Shown here piece after piece: positions 52,040 to 61,739 of a stretch of DNA of 64,000 nucleotides (positions are counted from its first letter, which is position 1; each line of letters starts with the position of its first letter). Below the pieces are notes generated by a model. The model was given only the letters and a program-made list of their open reading frames with translations. It had not been told where the DNA came from and did not search any database. A program made the translations under genes and the position numbers. Where the stretch lies: positions 8,269,913 to 8,333,912 of the forward strand of contig OZ038380.1 of the NCBI GenBank assembly GCA_964036045.1. Reading direction: 5' to 3'. Source of the stretch: Eutreptiella sp. 'Long Island Sound 2002' (lineage: Eukaryota > Euglenozoa > Euglenophyceae > Eutreptiales > Eutreptiaceae).

Positions 52040-54138
52040 AGCATTGTGACCACACTGTGGGGCACAAACTGTGAGTGCAGCATTGCCGCAAAAAACACAT
52101 GGGGAGGCCCCAGTTTTGTGTGCAATAATGATTTACCACAGTCCAATCATGACTTCTGCACAAAGGCTGCATGGCCAAGACCGAGCCAGTTTTGGGGAAC
52201 CCTGGCCACAATGTGGGGCACAAACTGTGAGTGCAGCATTGCCGCAAAAAACACATGGTGAGATCCCAGTTTTGTGTGCAATAATGATTTACCACAGTCC
52301 AACCATGACTTCTGCACAAAGGCCGCATGGCCAAGACCGAGCCAGTTTTGGAGCATTGTGACCACAATGTGGGGCACAAACAGTGAGTGCAGCATTGCCG
52401 CAAAAAACACATGGTGAGACCCCAGTTTTGTGTGTAATAATGATTTACCACAGTCCAACCATGACTTCTGCACAAAGGCTGCATGGCCAAGACCGAGCCA
52501 GTTTTGGAGCATTGTGACCACAATGTGGGGCACAAACTGTGAGTGCAGCATTGCCACAAAAAACACATGGCGAGACCCCAGTTTTGTGTGTAATAATGAT
52601 CTACCACAGTCCAACCATGACTTCTGCACAAAGGCTGCATGGCCAAGACCGAGCCAGTTTTGGAGCATTGTGACCACAATGTGGGGCACAACCTGTGAGT
52701 GCAGCATTGCCGCAAAAAACACATGGTGAGACCCCAGTTTTGTGTGTAATAATGATTTACCACAGTCCAATCATGAATTCTGCACAAAGGCTGCATGGCC
52801 AAGACCGAGCCAGTTTTGGGGCACAGTGGCCACAATGTGGGGCACAAACAGTGAGTGCAGCATTGCCGCAAAAAACACACGGTTAGACCCCAGTTTTGTG
52901 TGCAATAATGATTTACCACAGTCCAACCATGACTTCTGCACAAAGGCTGCATGGCCAAGACCGAGCCAGCTTTGGGGCACAGTGGCCACAATGTGGGGCA
53001 CAAACTGTGAGTGCAGCATTGCCGCAAAAAACACATGGTGAGACCCCAGTTTTGTGTGTAATAATGATTTACCACAGTCCAACCATGAATTCTGCACAAA
53101 GGCTGCATGGCCAAGACCGAGCCAGTTTTGGGGCACAGTGGCCACAATGTGGGGCACAAACAGTGAGTGCAGCATTGCCGCAAAAAACACATGGTTAGAC
53201 CCCAGTTTTGTGTGCAATAATGATTTACCACAGTCCAACCATGACTTCTGCACAAAGGCTGCATGGCCAAGACCGAGCCAGTTTCGGAGCATTGTGACCA
53301 CAATGAGGGGCACAAACAGTGAGTGCAGCATTGCCGCAAAAAACACATGGGGAGGCCCCAGTTTTGTGTGCAATAATGATTTACCACAGTCCAATCATGA
53401 CTTCTGCACAGAGGCTGCATGGCCAAGACCGAGCCAGTTTTGGGGAACCCTGGCCACAATGTGGGGCACAAACTGTGAGTGCAGCATTGCCGCAAAAAAC
53501 ACGTGGTGAGATCCCAGTTTTGTGTGCAATAATGATTTACCACAGTCCAATCATGACTTCTGCACAAAGGCTGCATGGCCAAGACCGAGCCAGTTTTGGA
53601 GCATTGTGACCACAATGTGGGGCACAAACAGTGAGTGCAGCATTGCCGCAAAAAACACATGGTGAGACCCCAGTTTTGTGTGTAAGCATGATTTACCACA
53701 GTCCAATCATGACTTCTGCACAAAGGCTGCATGGCCAAGACCGAGCCAGTTTTGGAGCATTGTGACCACACTGTGGGGCACAAACTGTGAGTGCAGCATT
53801 GCCACAAAAAACACATGGCGAGACCCCAGTTTTGTGTGTAATAATGATTTACCACAGTCCAACCATGACTTCTGCACAAAGGCTGCATGGCCAAGACCGA
53901 GCCAGTTTTGGAGCATTGTGACCACAATGTGGGGCACAAACTGTGAGTGCAGCATTGCCGCAAAAAACACATGGTGAGACCCCAGTTTTGTGTGTAATAA
54001 TGATTTACCACAGTCCAATCATGACTTCTGCACAAAGGCTGCATTACCAAGACCGAGCCAGTTTTGGGGCACAGTGGCCACAATGTGGGGCACAAACAGT
54101 GAGTGCAGCATTGCCGCAAAAAACACACGGTTAGACCC
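52040..54138. repeat. 8-monomer (1,248 bp) duplication
   Basis: Shared rare variants at an offset of 1,248 are catggggaggcccc (52098, 53346), ggggaaccctggcc (52195, 53443), tggtgagatcccag (52257, 53505), catggcgagacc (52567, 53815) and cacacggttagacc (52876, 54124). Differences include tgcacaaagg versus tgcacagagg near 53406, taataatg versus taagcatg near 53683, and gcatggccaag versus gcattaccaag near 54043. Confidence 0.85.
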
Positions 54139-54602
54139 CAGTTTTGTGTGCAATAATGATTTACCACAGTCCAACCATGACTTCTGCACAAAGGCTGCAT
54201 GGCCAAGACCGAGCCAGTTTTGGGTCACAGTGGCCACAATGTGGGGCACAAACTGTGAGTGCAGCATTGCCGCAAAAAACACATGGCGAGACCCCAGTTT
54301 TGTGTGCAATAATGATTTACCACAGTCCAATCATGACTTCTGCACAAGAGCTGCATGGCCAAGACCGAGCCAGTTTTGGGGCACAGTGGCCACAATGTGG
54401 GACACAAACTGTGAGTGCAGCATTGCCGCAAAAAACACATGGCGAGACCCCAGTTTTGTGTGCAATAATGATTTACCACAGTCCAATCATGACTTCTGCA
54501 CAAGAGCTGCATGGCCAAGACCGAGCCAGTTTTGGGGCACAGTGGCCACAATTTGGGGCACAAACAGTGAGTGCAGCATTGCCGCAAAAAGCACATGGTG
54601 AG

Positions 54603-57600
54603 ACCCCTGTTTTGTGTGCAATAATGATTTACCACAGTCCAACCATGACTTCTGCACAAAGGCTGCATGGCCAAGACCGAGCCAGTTTTGGAGCATTGTG
54701 ACCACAATGTGGGGCACAAACAGTGAGTGCAGCATTGCCGCAAAAAACACATGGTGAGACCCCAGTTTTGTGTGTAATAATGATTTACCACAGTCCAATC
54801 ATGACTTCTGCACAAAGGCTGCATGGCCAAGACAAAGCCAGTTTTTGGGCACAGTGGCCACAATTAGGGGCACAAACAGTCAGTGCAGCATTGCCGCAAA
54901 AAACACATGGTGAGACCCCTGTTTTGTGTGCAATAATGATTTACCACAGTCCAACCATGACTTCTGCACAAAGGCTGCATGGCCAAGACCGAGCCAGTTT
55001 TGGGGCACAGTGGCCACAATGTGGGGCACAAACTGTGAGTGCAGCATTGCCGCAAAAAACACATGGTGAGGCCCCAGTTTTGTGGGTAATAATGATTTAC
55101 CACAGTCCAACCATGACTTCTGCACAAAGGCTGCATGGCCAAGACCGAGCCAGTTTTGGGGCACAGTGGCCACAATTTGGGGCACAAACAGTGAGTGCAG
55201 CATTGCCGCAAAAAACACATGGTGAGACCCCTGTTTTGTGTGCAATAATGATTTACCACAGTCCGATCATGACTTCTGCACAAAGGCTGCATGGCCAAGA
55301 CGGAGCCAGTTTTGGGGCACAGTGGCCACAATGTGGGGCACAAACTGTGAGTGCAGCATTGCCGCAAAAAACACATGGCGAGACCCCAGTTTTGTGTGCA
55401 ATAATGATTTACCACAGTCCAACCATGACTTCTGCACAAAGGCTGCATGGCCAAGACCGAGCCAGTTTTGGAGCATTGTGACCACAATGTGGGGCACAAA
55501 CTGTGAGTGCAGCATTGCCGCAAAAAACACATGGTGAGACCCCAGTTTTGTGTGTAATAATGATTTACCACAGTCCAATCATGACTTCTGCACAAAGGCT
55601 GCATGGCCAAGACAAAGCCAGTTTTTGGGCACAGTGGCCACAATTAGGGGCACAAACAGTCAGTGCAGCATTGCCGCAAAAAACACATGGTGAGACCCCT
55701 GTTTTGTGTGCAATAATGATTTACCACAGTCCAACCATGACTTCTGCACAAAGGCTGCATGGCCAAGACCGAGCCAGTTTTGGGGCACAGTGGCCACAAT
55801 GTGGGGCACAAACTGTGAGTGCAGCATTGCCGCAAAAAACACATGGTGAGGCCCCAGTTTTGTGTGTAATAATGATTTACCACAGTCCAACCATGACTTC
55901 TGCGCAAAGGCTGCATGGCCAAGACCGAGCCAGTTTTGGGGCACAGTGGCCACAATTTGGGGCACAAACAGTGAGTGCAGCATTGCCGCAAAAAACACAT
56001 GGTGAGACCCCTGTTTTGTGTGCAATAATGATTTACCACAGTCCGATCATGACTTCTGCACAAAGGCTGCATGGCCAAGACCGAGCCAGTTTTGGGGCAC
56101 AGTGGCCACAATGTGGGGCACAAACTGTGAGTGCAGCATTGCCGCAAAAAACACATGGCGAGACCCCAGTTTTGTGTGTAATAATGATTTACCACAGTCC
56201 AATCATGACTTCTGCACAAAGGCTGCATGGCCAAGACCGAGCCAGTTTTGGGGCACAGTGGCCACAATGTGGGGCACAAACTGTGGGTGCAGCATTGCCG
56301 CAAAAAACACATGGTTAGACCCCAGTTTTGTGTGCAATAATGATTCACCACAGTCCAACCATGACTTCTGCACAAAGGCTGCATGGTCAAGACCGAGCCA
56401 GTTTTGGGGCACAGTGGCCACAATTTGGGGCACAAACAGTGAGTGCAGCACTGCCGCAAAAAACACATGGTGAGACCCCTGTTTTGTGTGCAATAATGAT
56501 TTACCACAGTCCGATCATGACTTCTGCACAAAGGCTGCATGGCCAAGACCGAGCCAGTTTTGGGGCACAGTGGCCACAATGTGGGGCACAAACTGTGAGT
56601 GCAGCATTGCCGCAAAAAACACATGGCGAGACCCCAGTTTTGTGTGTAAGAATGATTTACCACAGTCCAATCATGACTTCTGCACAAAGGCTGCATGGCC
56701 AAGACCGAGCCAGTTTTGGGGCACAGTGGCCACAATGTGGGGCACAAACTGTGAGTGCAGCATTGCCGCAAAAAACACATGGTTAGACCCCAGTTTTGTG
56801 TGCAATAATGATTTACCACAGTCCAACCATGACTTCTGCACAAAGGCTGCATGGCCAAGACCGAGCCAGTTTTGGGGCACAGTGGCCACAATGTGGGGCA
56901 CAAACTGTGAGTGCAGCATTGCCGCAAAAAACACATGGCGAGACCCCAGTTTTGTGTGCAATAATGATTTACCACAGTCCAACCATGACTTCTGCACAAA
57001 GGCTGCATGGCCAAGACCGAGCCAGTTTTGGAGCATTGTGACCACAATGTGGGGCACAAACTGTGAGTGCAGCATTGCCGCAAAAAACACATGGTGAGGC
57101 CCCAGTTTTGTGTGTAATAATGATTTACCACAGTCCAATCATGACTTCTGCACAAAGGCTGCATGGCCAAGACCGAGCCAGTTTTGGGGCACAGTGGCCA
57201 CAATGTGGGGCACAAACTGTGAGTGCAGCATTGCCGCAAAAAACACATGGCGAGACCCCAGTCTTGTGTGTAATAATGATTTACCACAGTCCAATCATGA
57301 CTTCTGCACAAAGGCTGCATGGCCAAGACCGAGCCAGTTTTGGGGCACAGTGGCCACAATTTGGGGCACAAACAGTGAGTGCAGCATTGCCGCAAAAAGC
57401 ACATGGTGAGACCCCTGTTTTGTGTGTAATAATGATTTACCACAGTCCAACCATGACTTCTGCACAAAGGCTGCATGGCCAAGACCGAGCCAGTTTTGGA
57501 GCATTGTGACCACAATGTGGGGCACAAACTGTGAGTGCAGCATTGCCGCAAAAAACACATGGTGAGACCCCAGTTTTGTGTGTAATAATGATTTACCACA

Positions 57601-57860
57601 GTCCAATCATGACTTCTGCACAAAGGCTGCATGGCCAAGAAAAAGCCAGTTTTTGGGCACAGTGGCCACAATGTGGGGCACAAACAGTCAGTGCAGCATT
57701 GCCGCAAAAAACACATGGTGAGACCCCTGTTTTGTGTGTAATAATGATTTACCACAGTCCAACCATGACTTCTGCACAAAGGCTGCATGGCCAAGACCGA
57801 GCCAGTTTTGGGGCACAGTGGCCACAATGTGGGGCACAAACTGGTGAGTGCAGCATTGCC
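54603..57860. repeat. 5-monomer (780 bp) higher-order repeat, about two and a half copies
   Basis: About 54720-55460 and 55500-56240 are nearly identical at an offset of 780. Both contain gacaaagccagtttttggg, acaattaggggcac and acagtcagtgcagc. Their few differences are tgtgggtaat versus tgtgtgtaat, tgcacaaagg versus tgcgcaaagg and gacggagcc versus gaccgagcc. A third related unit near 57640 has the form gaaaaagccagtttttggg with acaatgtgggg. Frequent catggcgagacc units are typical of this block. Confidence 0.85.
57700..57856. repeat. 157-bp monomer with a private extra G
   Basis: The consensus actgtgagtgcag reads actggtgagtgcag at about 57841-57852. No other copy shares it. Confidence 0.9.
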
Positions 57861-58654
57861 GCAAAAAACACATGGTGAGACCCCTGTTTTGTGTGCAATA
57901 ATGATTTACCACAGTCCAACCATGACTTCGGCACAAAGGCTGCATGGCCAAGACCGAGCCAGTTTTGGGGCACAGTGGCCACAATGTGGGGCACAAACAG
58001 TGAGTGCAGCATTGCCGCAAAAAACACATGGTTAGACCCCAGTTTTGTGTGCAATAATGATTTACCACAGTCCGATCATGACTTCTGCACAAAGGCTGCA
58101 TGGCCAAGACCGAGCCAGTTTTGGGGCACAGTGGCCACAATGTGGGGCACAAACTGTGAGTGCAGCATTGCCGCAAAAAACACATGGCGAGACCCCAGTT
58201 TTGTGTGCAATAATGATTTACCACAGTCCAACCATGACTTCTGCACAAAGGCTGCATGGCCAAGACCGAGCCAGTTTTGGGGCACAGTGGCCACAATTTG
58301 GGGCACAAACAGTGAGTGCAGCATTGCCGCAAAAAGCACATGGTGAGACCCCTGTTTTGTGTGCAATAATGATTTACCACAGTCCAACCATGACTTCTGC
58401 ACAAAGGCTGCATGGCCAAGACCGAGCCAGTTTTGAGGCATTGTGACCACAATGAGGGGCACAAACTGTGAGTGCAGCATTGCCGCAAAAAACACATGGT
58501 TAGACACCTGTTTTGTGTGTAATAATGATTTACCACAGTCCAACCATGACTTCTGCACAAAGGCTGCATGGCCAAGACCGAGCCAGTTTTGGAGCATTGT
58601 GACCACAATGAGGGGCACAAACTGTGAGTGCAGCATTGCCGCAAAAAACACATA

Positions 58655-60386
58655 GTTAGACCCCAGTTTTGTGTTTAATAATGATTTACCACAGTCCAAC
58701 CATGACCTCTGCACAAAGGCTGCATGGCCAAGACCGAGCCAGCTTTGGAGCATTGTGGCCACAATGTGGGGCACAAACAGTGAGTGCAGCATTGCCGCAA
58801 AAAGCACATGGTTAGACCCCAGTTTTGTGTGTAATAATGATTTACCACAGTCCAACCATGACTTCTGCACAAAGGCTGCATGGCCAAGACCGAGTCAGTT
58901 TTGGAGCACAGTGGCCACAATGTGGGGCACAAACTGTGAGTGCAGCATTGCCGCAAAAAATACATGGTTAGACCCCAGTTTTGTGTGTAATAATGATTTA
59001 CCACAGTCCAACCATGACTTCCGCACAAAGGCTGCATGGCCAAGACCGAGCCAATTTTGGAGCATTGTGGCCACAATGTGGGGCACAAACAGTGAGTGCA
59101 GCATTGCCACAAAAAACACATGGTGAGACCCCAGTTTTGTGTGTAATAATGATTTACCACAGTCCAACCATGACTTCCGCACAAAGGCTGCATGGCCAAG
59201 ACCGAGCCAGTTTTGGAGCATTGTGACCACAATGAGGGGCACAACCTGTGAGTGCAGCATTGCCGCAAAAAACACATGGTTAGACACGTGTTTTGTGTGT
59301 AATAATGATTTACCACAGTCCAACCATGACTTCTGCACAAAGGCTGCATGGCCAAGACCGAGCCAGTTTTGGAGCATTGTGACCAAAATGAGGGGCACAA
59401 ACTGTGAGTGCAGCATTGCCGCAAAAAACACATGGTTAGACACCTGTTTTGTGTGTAATAATGATTTACCACAGTCCAACCATGACTTCTGCACAAAGGC
59501 TGCATGGCCAAGACCGAGCCAGTTTTGGAGCATTGTGACCACAATGAGGGGCACAAACTGTGAGTGCAGCATTGCCGCAAAAAACACATAGTCAGACCCC
59601 AGTTTTGTGTGTAATAATGATTTACCACAGTCCAACCATGACCTCTGCACAAAGGCTGCATGGCCAAGACCGAGCCAGCTTTGGAGCATTGTGGCCACAA
59701 TGTGGGGCACAAACAGTGAGTGCAGCATTGCCGCAAAAAGCACATGGTTAGACCCCAGTTTTGTGTGTAATAATGATTTACCACAGTCCAACCATGACTT
59801 CCGCACAAAGGCTGCATGGCCAAGACCGAGCCAGTTTTGGGGCACAGTGGCCACACTGTGGGGCACAAACTGTGAGTGCAGCATTGCCGCAAAAAATACA
59901 TGGTTAGACCCCAGTTTTGTGTGTAATAATGATTTACCACAGTCCAACCATGACTTCCGCACAAAGGCTGCATGGCCAAGACCGAGCCAATTTTGGAGCA
60001 TTGTGGCCACAATGTGGGGCACAAACAGTGAGTGCAGCATTGCCACAAAAAACACATGGTGAGACCCCAGTTTTGTGTGTAATAATGATTTACCACAGTC
60101 CAACCATGACTTCCGCACAAAGGCTGCATGGCCAAGACCGAGCCAGTTTTGGAGCATTGTGACCACAATGAGGGGCACAAACTGTGAGTGCAGCATTGCC
60201 GCAAAAAACACATGGTTAGACACGTGTTTTGTGTGTAATAATGATTTACCACAGTCCAACCATGACTTCTGCACAAAGGCTGCATGGCCAAGACCGAGCC
60301 AGTTTTGGAGCATTGTGACCAAAATGAGGGGCACAAACTGTGAGTGCAGCATTGCCGCAAAAAACACATGGTTAGAGCCCAGTTTT
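58655..60386. repeat. 6-monomer (936 bp) duplication
   Basis: About 58655-59450 and 59591-60386 align at an offset of 936. Shared rare variants are the gccaattttggagc form (59050, 59986), gttagacacgtgttttg (59279, 60215) and gaccaaaatgagg (59383, 60319). Differences include gtgttttgtgtttaat near 58674 in the first copy and cacaacctgtgag versus cacaaactgtgag near 59241 and 60177. Confidence 0.85.
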
Positions 60387-61739
60387 GTGTGTAATAATGA
60401 TTTACCACAGTCCAACCATGACTTCTGCACAAAGGCTGCATGGCCAAGACCGAGCCAGTTTTGGAGCATTGTGGCCACAATGTGGGGCACAAACTGTGAG
60501 TGCAGCATTGCCGCAAAAAATACATGGTTAGACCCCAGTTTTGTGTGTAATAATGATTTACCACAGTCCAACCATGACTTCCGCACAAAGGCTGCATGGC
60601 CAAGACCGAGCCAGTTTTGGGGCACAGTGGCCACACTGTGGGGCACAAACTGTGAGTGCAGCATTGCCGCAAAAAACACATGGTGTGACCCCAGTTTTGT
60701 GTGTAATAATGATTTACCACAGTCCAACCATGACTTCCGCACAAAGGCTGCATGGCCAAGACCGAGCCAGTTTTGGAGCATTGTGACCACAATGTGGGGC
60801 ACAAACAGTGAGTGCAGCATTGCCGCAAAAAGCACGTGGTGAGACCCCAGTTTTGTGTGTAATAATGATTTACCACAGTCCAACCATGACTTCTGCACAA
60901 AAACTGCATGGCCAAGACCGAGCCAGTTTTGGGGCATAGTGGCCACAATGTGGGGCACAAACAGTGAGTGCAGCATTGCCGGAAAAAATACATGGTTAGA
61001 CCCCAGTTTTGTGTGTAATAATGATTTACCACAGTCCAATCATGACTTCTGCACAAAAACTGCATGGCCAAGACCGAGCCAGTTTTGGGGCACAGTGGCC
61101 ACAATGTGGGGCACAAACTGTGAGTGCAGCATTGCCGCAAAAAATACATGGTTAGACCCCAGTTTTGTGTGTAATAATGATTTACCACAGTCCAATCATG
61201 ACTTCTGCACAAAGGCTGCATGGCCAAGACCGAGCCAGTTTTGGGGCATAGTGGCCACAATGTGCGGCACAAACTGTGAGTGCAGCATTGCCGCGAAAAA
61301 CATACGGTGAGGCCCCAGTTTTGTGTGTAATAATGATTTACCACAGTCCAATCATGACTTCTGCACAAAAACTGCATGGCCAAGACCGAGCCAGTTTTGG
61401 GGCATAGTGGCCACAATGTGGGGCACAAACTGTGAGTGCAGCATTGCCGCAAAGAATACATGGTTCGACCCCAGTTTTGTGTGTAATAATGATTTACCAC
61501 AGTCCAGTCATGACTTCTGCACAAAAACTGCATGGCCAAGACCGAGCCAGTTTTGGGGCATAGTGGCCACAATGTGCGGCACAAACTGTGAGTGCAGCAT
61601 TGCCGCAGAAAATATACGGTGAGACCCGAGTTTTGTGTGCAATAATGATTTACCACAGTCCAACCATGACTTCTGCACAAAGGCTGCATGGCCAAGACCG
61701 AGCCAGCTTTGGGGCACAGTGGCCACAATGAGGGGCACA

